From Paraktedonobacter carboxidivorans (GTDB lineage: Bacteria; Chloroflexota; Ktedonobacteria; Ktedonobacterales; Ktedonobacteraceae): 64,000 nucleotides of DNA. Positions 9,967 to 18,012 of the stretch are shown here, piece by piece. A program made the translations under genes and the position numbers. How positions within the stretch are numbered: the first letter of the stretch is position 1; the number at the start of each line of letters is the position of its first letter. The stretch lies in contig JBEVTI010000003.1 in NCBI GenBank assembly GCA_041156125.1, forward strand, positions 1-64,000. The letters run 5' to 3'. The notes under the pieces were generated by a model. That model was given only the letters and a program-made list of their open reading frames with translations. It was not told the DNA's origin and did not search any database.

Positions 9967-10419
9967 ATGCTTCGTTTAAGTCTGCAAGCGCCAGCGCAGA
10001 GCAAAAACCGCTCGATTGGCGTCTTTGCCCTTGTAGCCCTCGATACCCTCCTGATTACCAGCGCGTTGATTCCCACTCGTGACTGGGCGCGTCTCCTGCC
10101 TAACTCCGCCACCGCGGCCCAGGATGGGCCATATCCTCCAGGTGTGGCGCTAATCATTCCTATCTTGCTCTATATTATCCCTACTCTGGTGGGATTCCTC
10201 TGCCGTAATTGGCAACACGCATTGTTCTATGCTACACTACCTGCGTGGATTGGCCTTGGCCTCTTTGTCGCCGCAGCCAATTCTAAAGTGGGTATCTTCT
10301 ATCTGGTAGCAGCAGAAAGTGTCTCGGCTAATGTCAGTGTTCTAGAGTTGTTCGCGGTTCTGGGCGGGATGGGATGGCTGGCTCAGTATATTTTTAAGCC
10401 ACGCAGTTCAGCTACGTGA
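9967..10419 (+). CDS. four-helix membrane protein
   Basis: A 150-residue integral membrane protein. Hydrophobic stretches lie near residues 20-38, 60-80, 84-102 and 112-143. I chose the ATG at 9967 because GAAGAGG lies 7 bases upstream; the frame is open further left but without a ribosome binding site. It follows the GH3 gene by 118 bases on the same strand and precedes the flippase gene, so it may belong to a cell-envelope group. No family recognised. Confidence 0.65.
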   Translation: MLRLSLQAPAQSKNRSIGVFALVALDTLLITSALIPTRDWARLLPNSATAAQDGPYPPGVALIIPILLYIIPTLVGFLCRNWQHALFYATLPAWIGLGLFVAAANSKVGIFYLVAAESVSANVSVLELFAVLGGMGWLAQYIFKPRSSAT

Positions 10420-10434
10420 GGCAAATGCTTAGCT

Positions 10435-10454
10435 TGCTGGCAGGCCTGCCAGCA
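10435..10454. terminator. perfect 20-base palindrome after the membrane protein gene
   Basis: A self-complementary sequence centred on CAGGCCTG lies 15 bases after the stop codon at 10419. There is no U run, so it may be a processing or pausing hairpin rather than a classical terminator. Confidence 0.35.
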
Positions 10455-10628
10455 TATGTCAAATCCAGCCGACTTGTGTCCATCCAGTGGATGAAGGGCC
10501 TTCCGCTCGTGATGGTCCTGCGCCATAACTGTGGGGAGCAAACAGCGCAGAGAGTATGTCCTCTGCGTTTCCACTAAAGGGCATGGGTAGAATCTTGCTA
10601 GTTAGAGAGCAGCAACTCTAAAGAAATT

Positions 10629-12422
10629 GTGGGCGACATATTCATGCTAAGACCGGTGAGACTCCAACGGTTTGATACCGGACCAGAAGACGACTCCGCG
10701 GAAACAAAGAAGGGAAACGATGCCTCTGTGGAGCCAGAAGAAATACAAAAACAGACTTCCGGGATGCTACGCACGATTACCCATACGCTCAACCCGCTCG
10801 TGCCTTCGTCAACTGAGATTACGGGTCCGCTGGGCGAAGATGGCGCGCACGATCTGTTGAAGCGCACGCCTGGCAACTATTTGATTAACCAGGTTTACGG
10901 CCTCTGGGTCTATCTTTCGCTCTTTCTGCTGACTATTTTGCTTACGCGTAGTACCGATGTGGCTAATTATACGATCTATGTAGATGCGGCAGCGGCCTTT
11001 AATACGATCGCATATATCGTAGCTTTTGGTCTTGAGGATGCCACAACGACCTTTGTGCCACGCCTGGCCGCGGAACACGGGCAGGCCGCGGCAGCCTCGT
11101 TGATTCGCCGCCTGTTGCTAACGCGCCTGGCCGTGCTTGGGCTGACCCTGGCTGTGCTTTTCTTCAGTCTGCCCGCGCTGGCCACACTGCTGGCGCTTAT
11201 TCCCACCAGCCTGACCTCGGATATGGCTGCGGGCTTGCGCGATCCCGCCCTGCAGGCGCATATCGCGCCAGTCGCTTTCTGGGTGCTGGCTAACGGCGTC
11301 TTTAGCCTGCTTAACGCTGTCTACGCCGCGTTGATGCGCATGAAGATAGTCTTTATCGTCGGAGGTCTGGGCCAGCTTTTCCTGCTCGTGCTGGGCTTTG
11401 TGACGCTGCGCCTTGGCTGGGGTATTGAGGGCGTTCTCTGGCTGCAGGGTATTATAACTTTCGTGGGTGCGTTCGTCTTCAGTCTCTGGCTCTCCCCACT
11501 GCTCTTTACGCGCGCTAGAGGCTATAGACAGCCGCTGGGACCGGTCTTTCGCCTGGGTTTCGCGGCCTGGTTTACCAACCTGGTATCGGGCGCGCTACTC
11601 AAGCAAATCTCGCTTCTACTGCTGATCAGGTTCGCCGCCAAAGCAGCGCAGGCATATTTTAATATCTCCTTTCAACTGACCGATGGGGCTAACCTTTTAC
11701 TGGTCTCAGGCTTTGGAGGCGTCGGTGTAGCCGCGCTGGCAGCGGCTTTTATCGGTGCAAACTATGGTCGCCTCTCGCGCATCTGGCAAACATTGATTAA
11801 AATCGAGACTTTGCTCTCTGCTCCTGGGCTGATTTTCTGCCTCTTTAACGCCCAGAATATTGTGGTTACGCTTTATGGCGAAAAGTATCTGCCTGCCGGA
11901 CAACTCTTCGCCCTCTTCATAGCACTTAATCTTGTAGTACGCGTCCTGGGTATGACTGTGCATCAGTCAACCCTGTATGTGTTAGGCCGCTCGCGCTGGG
12001 TGGTGATCGCGCAGTGGGTCGGGCTTGCAGCAGTGCTGGGCCTGGGCTTCTGGCTGGTGCCCCTCTGGGGGGCCGCGGGCGCGCTGATCGCCGATGGCGC
12101 GGCGCGCCTGGTCACTACCTCCTTGATGCTGCTCTTTCTCTGGAAATATCTGCCGGAGAAATATCCTCTGAACTACACTCTGCGTATCGTCCTGGCCACG
12201 GCCATCGCGGGCCTGCCCTCCCTGATCTTCCATCCCAGCGGCAAAGTTATGCTGGCTGTCTTCGCCATCGGTTTTATCGTCATTGCCGCCCTGATGCTGG
12301 TGCTTATCCGCCCGCTCTCCCAGAAGGATCTGGATATGATCGCTGAAGTGCGCCCCGGCATTGCACGCTATCTTAAATGGTTTACCCGGCGCGCGCCCCT
12401 ACAAAGCTCTCTACTGAAATAA
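10629..12422 (+). CDS. MATE/MurJ/Wzx-like polysaccharide flippase
   Basis: A 597-residue multi-pass membrane protein with about 12-14 hydrophobic helices from residue 90 onward and a soluble ~85-residue N-terminal extension. Its pattern (a first helix pair, Pro-Arg-Leu-Ala motif FVPRLAAEHG, and a paired second half) matches the MOP exporter superfamily, which flips lipid-linked sugars such as lipid II or O-antigen units across the membrane. A GTG start at 10629 has no clear ribosome binding site; the in-frame ATG at 10644 is an equal alternative. It sits after envelope-related genes and is followed by an 18-bp-arm hairpin. Substrate is not predictable. Confidence 0.75.
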   Translation: MGDIFMLRPVRLQRFDTGPEDDSAETKKGNDASVEPEEIQKQTSGMLRTITHTLNPLVPSSTEITGPLGEDGAHDLLKRTPGNYLINQVYGLWVYLSLFLLTILLTRSTDVANYTIYVDAAAAFNTIAYIVAFGLEDATTTFVPRLAAEHGQAAAASLIRRLLLTRLAVLGLTLAVLFFSLPALATLLALIPTSLTSDMAAGLRDPALQAHIAPVAFWVLANGVFSLLNAVYAALMRMKIVFIVGGLGQLFLLVLGFVTLRLGWGIEGVLWLQGIITFVGAFVFSLWLSPLLFTRARGYRQPLGPVFRLGFAAWFTNLVSGALLKQISLLLLIRFAAKAAQAYFNISFQLTDGANLLLVSGFGGVGVAALAAAFIGANYGRLSRIWQTLIKIETLLSAPGLIFCLFNAQNIVVTLYGEKYLPAGQLFALFIALNLVVRVLGMTVHQSTLYVLGRSRWVVIAQWVGLAAVLGLGFWLVPLWGAAGALIADGAARLVTTSLMLLFLWKYLPEKYPLNYTLRIVLATAIAGLPSLIFHPSGKVMLAVFAIGFIVIAALMLVLIRPLSQKDLDMIAEVRPGIARYLKWFTRRAPLQSSLLK

Positions 12423-12531
12423 ACTTTATATAAGCTTATCTTATAGAACGAGTACGAGTCAGTTCTATACTTCTGCTTTATCGGTGGGACAAAACTCCCG
12501 TCCCTGGCGGCTTTGCCGCCGCATCGTTTGA

Positions 12532-12581
12532 TAAGTGGCTGAGTTTGTAAGCGCAGATCTGCCTACAAACTCAGCCACTTA
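12532..12581 (+). terminator. 18-bp-arm hairpin after the flippase gene
   Basis: A perfect inverted repeat (arms 12532-12549 and 12564-12581, TAAGTGGCTGAGTTTGTA and its complement) with a 14-base loop. It lies 110 bases after the flippase stop. No U run follows on the plus strand, so it may be an RNA-processing element. Confidence 0.45.
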
Positions 12582-12663
12582 CCTCAAAATCTGGGGAGAG
12601 GTTTCTGCGCAAAAGGCTGGCGGCATGCCTGCAGGCGAGTTTTGCCCCACAGCCTTTCTGCCC

Positions 12664-12694
12664 TTGACTTAGAGTCAACTCTAACGTGTATGCT
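12664..12694 (+). promoter_or_regulatory. MerR-type promoter with 19-bp spacer and palindromic operator
   Basis: A -35 box TTGACT (12664-12669) and a -10 box TATGCT (12689-12694) are 19 bases apart, the overlong spacing typical of MerR-activated promoters. Between them lies the inverted repeat TTAGAGT-CA-ACTCTAA (12669-12684). It sits upstream of the merR-like gene, which points to autoregulation and control of the downstream oxidoreductase. Confidence 0.8.
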
Positions 12695-12728
12695 TTGTCT
12701 AGCTGCTGAAAGAAGGAGGAAATGGCAA

Positions 12729-13133
12729 ATGACTATTCAAGAGGTCGCTGAACAGACGGGAATTTCTGCTTATACGATCCGCTTTTATGAGAAGACCGGC
12801 GTGCTACCCCGTATCAAGCGTCTGGCAAATGGGATGCGTCAGTTCACTCAGGCCGATGTGGCGTTCTTACTTTTTCTGCTGCAACTCAAACAGACAGGCA
12901 TGTCCCTGGAAGATATTATGAGCTTTACAGAGGATGGCTGCATGCTTGAGCGCTTACAACAGGGCGCCGCTATCCCTCAATTCGTGAAAGAGAAACGCAT
13001 GGCTCTCCTGAGACAACATCAGCAGCACCTTTATGAACAGCAAGCTATTCTCGCTACTTTGCTCAGAGCAGTCCAGCAAAAGCTAGATTTCTATGAGCAG
13101 CAGCAAAGTGATCCTTCGACGAGCAAGCAATAA
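12729..13133 (+). CDS. MerR family transcriptional regulator
   Basis: A 134-residue regulator. The N-terminal winged helix-turn-helix reads TIQEVAEQTGISAYTIRFYE, the MerR signature, with the recognition wing around residues 20-45. A long dimerisation helix follows (about 85-125). There is no cluster of cysteines at the C-terminus, only one Cys in the middle, so a metal sensor such as MerR itself is unlikely; the subgroup resembles regulators of oxidoreductases that respond to redox or electrophile stress. The ATG at 12729 follows AAGGAGG at 9 bases; the longer frame from 12642 would run through the promoter and is rejected. It is followed after 32 bases by a quinone oxidoreductase, its likely target. 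Confidence 0.85.
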   Translation: MTIQEVAEQTGISAYTIRFYEKTGVLPRIKRLANGMRQFTQADVAFLLFLLQLKQTGMSLEDIMSFTEDGCMLERLQQGAAIPQFVKEKRMALLRQHQQHLYEQQAILATLLRAVQQKLDFYEQQQSDPSTSKQ

Positions 13134-13165
13134 AAACGTCAAGCATGCAGAGAGAGAGAAAAACA

Positions 13166-14152
13166 ATGCGCGCAATAGTTATCCCAGAAGTAGGAGGACC
13201 AGATGTCCTGACACTTCGTACTCTGCCCAATCCTCAGCCAGGAGCGCTGCAGGTCAGTATTCGCGTGCTTTATACCAGCGTGAATTATATGGATATTATG
13301 GCTCGCCAGCGTGGCTATCGTATTGAACGCTTTCCCTTTGTGCCAGGCCTGGAGGTTGCCGGATATATCCATCAGTTAGGGGAGAGAGTAGAAGGATTGC
13401 GTATCGGTCAGCCTGTTGCGGCTTTTGTGCAGAGCGGGGGTTACGCGGAACTCGCGCTTGCCGAGGCTAAACTCACTATTCCGCTGGAGGGTCCACACGG
13501 CCAGCTTGACCTGGCTACAGCGGCAGCATTCCCTATGGCGGCGACCACAGCCTATGATACGCTCGTTAATGTCGCTCGCCTGCGGCCAGGAGAAACGGTA
13601 CTGATCCATGCCGCGGCTGGTGGTGTGGGCAGCCTGGCGGGACAACTGGCGCGTCTGCTGGGCGCGGGGCGCGTGCTGGGAACTGTCGGGAGCGCGGAGA
13701 AGATCGCTTTTGCCCGATCCTCTGGTTATGAGCAGATCTTCCTGCGCGACGGTTTCGTCGAGTCCGTACGCGCCGTGACAGAAGGGCGAGGGGTTGATAT
13801 TGTACTCGATGCAGCGGGAGAGCCAACGCGCAGCCAGAGCTTGAGCCTACTCGCGCCTGGCGGACGACTGGTCAATTTCGGCAACGCCAGTGGCAATCCT
13901 GACGTGCCGGTCGCGCCAGCCACACTTCTCGCCGGCAATAAGGGCATTCTGGGCTATAGCTTTGGCGCTCTCAGGCAGGACAAACCTGAGCATCTGGTCG
14001 CTACTGCGCGTCAGACCATTGATCTTTGCAAAACGGGCCAGGTCCACCTTGCTATTGCCGCTACACTGCCTCTGGAGCAGGCGACTCTGGCGCATCAAAT
14101 GATGGAAAGCCACGCCACCAGCGGCAAATTGCTGCTTCAAGTTCAACTTTAG
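13166..14152 (+). CDS. NADPH:quinone oxidoreductase-like zinc-free MDR protein
   Basis: A 328-residue medium-chain dehydrogenase/reductase. The N-terminal GroES-like domain (about 1-120) lacks the zinc ligands of alcohol dehydrogenases, and the Rossmann domain carries the NADPH-binding motif HAAAGGVGSLAGQLA (about 143-158). These are the traits of the quinone oxidoreductase (zeta-crystallin) branch, which reduces quinones or enones with NADPH. The ATG at 13166 follows a GA-rich ribosome binding site. It is the second gene of the merR operon, so it is probably induced by an electrophile or oxidant. Ends just before a 21-bp-arm terminator-like hairpin. Confidence 0.85.
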   Translation: MRAIVIPEVGGPDVLTLRTLPNPQPGALQVSIRVLYTSVNYMDIMARQRGYRIERFPFVPGLEVAGYIHQLGERVEGLRIGQPVAAFVQSGGYAELALAEAKLTIPLEGPHGQLDLATAAAFPMAATTAYDTLVNVARLRPGETVLIHAAAGGVGSLAGQLARLLGAGRVLGTVGSAEKIAFARSSGYEQIFLRDGFVESVRAVTEGRGVDIVLDAAGEPTRSQSLSLLAPGGRLVNFGNASGNPDVPVAPATLLAGNKGILGYSFGALRQDKPEHLVATARQTIDLCKTGQVHLAIAATLPLEQATLAHQMMESHATSGKLLLQVQL

Positions 14153-14155
14153 GCC

Positions 14156-14202
14156 GTAGTACTCTGTAGCAGCCGGGCTGACCGGCTGCTACAGAGTACT
14201 AC
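14156..14202. terminator. bidirectional hairpin between convergent genes
   Basis: Perfect 21-base arms (14156-14176 and 14182-14202) with loop GCTGA. It sits between the oxidoreductase and the convergent ctaG-like gene. The arms begin GTAGTACTCTGTAGCAGCC. It lacks a clear U tract on either side. Confidence 0.6.
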
Positions 14203-14209
14203 AAATACA

Positions 14210-15100
14210 TCAGTCAGCTAGATAGGGCAGGCTTTGTGAGGATACCTCTTCCTCCTCCTCTGCTTCAGCGAGAGCGCGAGCCTCACGTAGTGCTTGCAGG
14301 CGCTCGTCATTGATGCGCGCTTTCTCCTCGTGCTCGCGCAGCCAGCGGAAGAAAAGTGGCGACATCACCACAAAATCTACAATGCCCGGTAAGAGTAAAA
14401 GCGCGCCCGCCGCCGCCTGGTCGGCGAAAGGACTGAGAAATTGCGCTGGCACCGGGTAAGGATAGAGCACAACACCGCTGAAGACAATAATGAAGGCGTA
14501 AATTTGCAGGGGTTCGCCATCCAGGAAGGCAAAAGCGATTTGGGCCGGATAGCTCATGTGGTGAAGCTGGCGTTGGGGACCAATCAATGGCCACCAGTTG
14601 AGGAATGAGACCAAGAACAGGCTCCAGATCATTACATGATAAAGAATAGCACCCTGAGCGAACAATGTTTTATCGTAGATTCTTGGCAGATGCCAGAAGA
14701 GAAAGACCGCATTGAAGATCACTGAGGCCACTACAGGCCGAGTTAATAGCTTGATTACTGCTCGCGAGACAGGCCAATCAAAGGCCGGTTGAAAAAGCCA
14801 GTCTGGGCAGGCAAAAAGCACACAGGGTACGGCAAAGGTAATGATCGCGACAACTTGAAACATATGGGCCATAAAAAGCTGCGTGCGCGCAATTGTGTCA
14901 ATTGGCGTAAAGAGGAAGAGCGCGATAATCAACATTCCGCTACTAAACCAGGCAATCTGACGCCTCTTGATGGGCCGCTCCTGTGGGCTGCGCCGATGCA
15001 TCAATCCCAGCGTCAGAGCATATGCCAGGCAGAACAACAAGAGAGCTGCCAGCGAAAATGGACTCCAGTGCCAGGTTAGTATAATTCCATCTAGATTCAT
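14210..15100 (-). CDS. CtaG-family cytochrome c oxidase assembly membrane protein
   Basis: A 296-residue multi-pass membrane protein of the caa3-type CtaG family, which helps assemble (copper insertion) the caa3 cytochrome oxidase in Bacillus. Seven or so hydrophobic helices run from residue 10 to 265. Family-like motifs include the HMFQVV and FWHLPRIYD segments with conserved histidines, and the HHMSYPAQIAF region. The C-terminal tail is charged and Glu rich. I chose the ATG at 15100 (first residues MNLDGIILTW) because GGAGAT lies just upstream; the frame is open to 15214 without such a site. No oxidase structural genes are in the window. Confidence 0.8.
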   Translation of the reverse strand: MNLDGIILTWHWSPFSLAALLLFCLAYALTLGLMHRRSPQERPIKRRQIAWFSSGMLIIALFLFTPIDTIARTQLFMAHMFQVVAIITFAVPCVLFACPDWLFQPAFDWPVSRAVIKLLTRPVVASVIFNAVFLFWHLPRIYDKTLFAQGAILYHVMIWSLFLVSFLNWWPLIGPQRQLHHMSYPAQIAFAFLDGEPLQIYAFIIVFSGVVLYPYPVPAQFLSPFADQAAAGALLLLPGIVDFVVMSPLFFRWLREHEEKARINDERLQALREARALAEAEEEEEVSSQSLPYLAD

Positions 15101-15215
15101 AAAATATCTCCGTGCCTGTTCGGTTTTTAACTCGTTACGTAGTATAGTCTTGATCTGATGATCATGCAAATCGCAGGGTTGCCCAGTACCCGCGCTACCA
15201 GAGCAATCACTCACA

Positions 15216-15272
15216 ACGTAAAGCAGAGAGGGTCCTGGAGCGGCGCGCTCCAGGACCCTCTCTGCTTTACGT
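15216..15272 (+). terminator. 27-bp-arm perfect hairpin followed by T7
   Basis: Arms 15216-15242 and 15246-15272 (ACGTAAAGCAGAGAGGGTCC... and its complement) with a 3-base loop, followed on the plus strand by seven Ts. On the minus strand it comes right after the FTR1 gene. It can act as an intrinsic terminator on the plus strand and as a blocking hairpin for FTR1 transcription. Confidence 0.6.
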
Positions 15273-15276
15273 TTTT

Positions 15277-16353
15277 TTATGCTTTATTTGTTTCGAGCAC
15301 AGCAAGAGGGGTGCCGACTACTTCTGCCTGGGGTTCAGTTTCGCGGCGCGCATAGGGGGTTACGCCACGCTTTTTCGGCAAAAGTACGGCCTGGTAGCGC
15401 GAGAAGTAGTATGAGCCAATTACCAGGAGCATAGCCACAAATTGGGCCAGCACTGTGATCCAGTCAGGGAAGACCGAGAGCCAGGTGCCTGCCCAGCCGG
15501 GTACCCAGTCCAGCCAGCCAATGTTGAGCGGGCTAAACCAGCCGGCCTGTTCCATTTCAAAAATCTGTTCACCTACCATGATAAAGAGCACTACCGCCAG
15601 CAGCGCCCCGGTCAGAACCAGCATGCGCTTATAGGGTACGCGACGATTGCCGACAAAGCTCAAGAAGGCCAGAATGCCAGAGAGCAGAATGCCCACGAGC
15701 GCGCCATAGAAGACAAGCGTCGCACCCAACTGGAGCCTGTAGCTTTGTAGAAAGAGCACCACTTCAAAGCCTTCGCGATAGAAGGAGGCAAAACCCAGGA
15801 GTACCAGCCCTCCCGCTATGCCCAGACGCGACGCCCCAACGGTTTTCGCTTTTTCCAGCAGATTTTGCTTGCGGCGATTGTGAAAGGTAATCCAGCCGGT
15901 CCAGTAAACTTTATGGAAGAACCAGTTCATCACTACCAGCAAGACTACTACCGCCAGCAGACCGGTCCAGGCCTGCAGGGCAAGCGCTGACACCACGGTG
16001 GTCAGGTCGTTAAGAATGCTCACTGCGATAAACCAGGTGATCAATGTGACTACCGCTCCAACCACCACACCTATACCTATCGGCTTGCGATAGAGGCTGT
16101 TCGAGCCTCTCAGACTCGCGGTAACCGCCGTTAAAACGACTACACACTCTATACCTTCACGGAAGACGAGCGCTGCTATATCTAGAATAGCTACCAGTGG
16201 ACTGAGATGAGGAGTTGTAGGATCGGGCGTGCCAGCCGCGGTGACTCCTTGCCAGATCAAAAGGGCTGCGATGACCAGGGCAGCCACGATTAAGCCAATC
16301 GTCATGAGATGGCGTGAAGACCCTTGCACGCTTGAAGTACTCTTCTGTGTCAT
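15277..16353 (-). CDS. FTR1/EfeU-family iron permease
   Basis: A 358-residue membrane protein with seven hydrophobic helices. It holds the two diagnostic Arg-Glu-Gly-x-Glu iron-binding motifs, FREGIE (about residue 65) and YREGFE (about 195), which in FTR1 and EfeU line the ferric iron path. The first helix looks like a signal anchor. Neither EfeO nor EfeB lies nearby, so it may work alone. The ATG at 16353 follows AAAGGA; the TTG three codons upstream is less likely. Iron-box-like repeats lie about 145 bases upstream, and a VIT1/CCC1-type iron transporter gene precedes it on the same strand, which supports an iron role. Confidence 0.85.
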   Translation of the reverse strand: MTQKSTSSVQGSSRHLMTIGLIVAALVIAALLIWQGVTAAGTPDPTTPHLSPLVAILDIAALVFREGIECVVVLTAVTASLRGSNSLYRKPIGIGVVVGAVVTLITWFIAVSILNDLTTVVSALALQAWTGLLAVVVLLVVMNWFFHKVYWTGWITFHNRRKQNLLEKAKTVGASRLGIAGGLVLLGFASFYREGFEVVLFLQSYRLQLGATLVFYGALVGILLSGILAFLSFVGNRRVPYKRMLVLTGALLAVVLFIMVGEQIFEMEQAGWFSPLNIGWLDWVPGWAGTWLSVFPDWITVLAQFVAMLLVIGSYYFSRYQAVLLPKKRGVTPYARRETEPQAEVVGTPLAVLETNKA

Positions 16354-16496
16354 ACTTTTCAATTCCTTTTCTTCCCCAACAGCTGATTGGCATCATCTAT
16401 GCCGAACAATTCAGGAGCGACCCTCTCCTGTAGAACTCTTGTCAGTTTGTCCTTATGTACGCAATAAAGAGCTCGTATCTATCTCCTGCTCTAGGG

Positions 16497-16547
16497 TTAG
16501 GTTATGCTAATATCTTATCTGGCTACTAGGATATTAGCATGACCTAA
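16497..16547 (-). promoter_or_regulatory. paired iron-box-like (DtxR/IdeR-type) repeats upstream of FTR1
   Basis: Two inverted copies of a motif close to the DtxR/IdeR consensus TTAGGTTAGSCTAACCTAA: TTAGGTTATGCTAATATC at 16497-16514 (plus) and TTAGGTCATGCTAATATC at 16530-16547 (minus). Together they form a larger inverted repeat. The surrounding 16354-16690 gap has no gene. Regulation by an iron-dependent repressor is an inference from the resemblance and the neighbouring permease. Confidence 0.5.
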
Positions 16548-16690
16548 GAGCATCTGTCAAGAGAAAGATAGTGTGTAGAGGTTGTAGCAGAGAATATCAA
16601 ACCGGCTATCTTCCGTATAAAGGATCATAGTGACGTGAGGGTGTTATTTTTCGTTTCTTTCCTGAGCCTCTTCTCCCTTTTTGGCATTGA

Positions 16691-17533
16691 TCAGGATATT
16701 GCCAGGCTGGAAGAGAACATTCTCAGCAGCGATGCGCCACGTGGCATGGCGGCGAAGGAGAAATTCCAGGTCCATTGAGAAGCCAGGAAGACAAGCACAC
16801 CACCACCAACTACCTGTACAATAGAGAGCCACCATTTAGTATGGAAGTATTTATGGCGAATAGCGGCTATGCCAAACAATTCAAGGATTACAACTGCGTA
16901 AGCGGTCAAAAGGGCAAGCTGAATGTTTGGAATGAGAAATGGTAGGGCGTGGCCAGCGTCGCTCAAAAATGTCATCAAACCTGTGACTCCGCCGCGTAGA
17001 AACGGCTTGCCACGCCCGGTGATTTCCCCGTCGTCGGAAAGGGCCTCGGAAAAGGTCATGCTGATTCCTGCTCCCAGAGCCGAAGCCATACCCACCAGGA
17101 AGACTGTGAATGGCCGATGCGTAGCAAAGGCGACCGCGAAGATCGGCGCGAGCGTGGAGACCGAGCCGTCCATCAGGCCGGCCAGGCCTGGCTGGACGAT
17201 TTGCAACAAGAAATTCCTGTCAGCATCTTCAGCATCCTGTGCTGGCGTGTCCTGGGCTGGACGCCTTACCAGCGACTCTGGTTCCCCGCGCGTGGGAGAC
17301 CAGAGTCGCTTGCCCCTGCTGCCACGCTTGTTGCGCTCTTTGTTGGCCGGGCAGCAGCTGAATGGTCGCTTGCTGTAATCTATTCTGACCTGGTGTTGCC
17401 TGGATGTACTCCTGTGGTGGAAGCTGCTGTATTCTCTGAGCAGGTGGCGCGTATGCCAATGGCGCGGGCTGCTGCAGAACTGCTCCCTGGCCAACATTGG
17501 CGCTGACGCTATACCATTGTTGATCGGGTCCAA
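16691..17533 (-). CDS. VIT1/CCC1-family iron/manganese transporter, possibly frameshifted N-terminus
   Basis: Residues about 105-260 match the VIT1/CCC1 family, which exports or stores Fe2+ or Mn2+: the signature GLMDGSVSTLAPIFAVAF, then GAGISMTFSEALSDDG and a run of hydrophobic helices ending in VQVVGGGVLVFLA. Bases before this core are odd. The frame given here has a basic, low-quality N-terminus with no ribosome binding site. A second frame, open from about 17723 to 17229, encodes a Pro/Gln-rich segment (YAPPAQRIQQLPPQEYIQ) of more natural composition. A frameshift near 17240-17300, where an 11-bp-arm hairpin lies, would join the two. The true start is therefore unsure. It lies upstream of the FTR1 gene on the same strand. 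Confidence 0.6.
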   Translation of the reverse strand: MDPINNGIASAPMLAREQFCSSPRHWHTRHLLREYSSFHHRSTSRQHQVRIDYSKRPFSCCPANKERNKRGSRGKRLWSPTRGEPESLVRRPAQDTPAQDAEDADRNFLLQIVQPGLAGLMDGSVSTLAPIFAVAFATHRPFTVFLVGMASALGAGISMTFSEALSDDGEITGRGKPFLRGGVTGLMTFLSDAGHALPFLIPNIQLALLTAYAVVILELFGIAAIRHKYFHTKWWLSIVQVVGGGVLVFLASQWTWNFSFAAMPRGASLLRMFSSSLAIS

Positions 17534-17588
17534 CGAAGCTCAAGCGGAAAAGCGGCGCCCCCTCAGTCTTAGAAGTGGGTGGAGGCAA

Positions 17589-18012
17589 TGGCTGGCCCTG
17601 GGATGATGCTTTCCCTTGCTCATCTGCTTGGACAAGGTGTAGATGGGGTCGGACAACCGGAATATGCGCGCTACTGATGATCGGTGGAATGAATTGCCAG
17701 GAATTACCCCCGTTCTTCCTGGATTATCTGCGTGTCCAAAGAGGAAAGAGAAGTATTTTACCCCTGTTCAAGATCATCAGTATCCGTAGTACGGTACATG
17801 TATCCCATCGTTCCATCATCTCCTTATGCGTTTGGCAAATAAATGCGAAAGTTCTATGTAAGAGCTTTCCTATGTTGAGAATAAAGCATGTTTCAACGCT
17901 TTTCAAGGTGATGTGGAGAGTACCAGTACTTGTAGGCCGCTTCCTGGTTATGATTTTTTCTTTGCTATAATACAGGGCAACAGTGAGTTTTATCCGTGAA
18001 AGGTGGTATAGC
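17589..18012. other. non-coding gap with extended frame of the VIT gene and a promoter
   Basis: The first ~135 bases may encode an upstream part of the broken VIT-type gene (minus strand, open to about 17723, no good start codon). The rest is AT rich and carries the glycerate kinase promoter near 17964-17971. I see no further gene. Confidence 0.4.
17963..17971 (+). promoter_or_regulatory. extended -10 promoter of the glycerate kinase gene
   Basis: TGCTATAAT is an extended -10 element (TG-N-TATAAT). The -35 region is weak. The predicted transcript would start near 17978 and give a leader of about 35 bases before the ATG at 18013. Confidence 0.55.
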
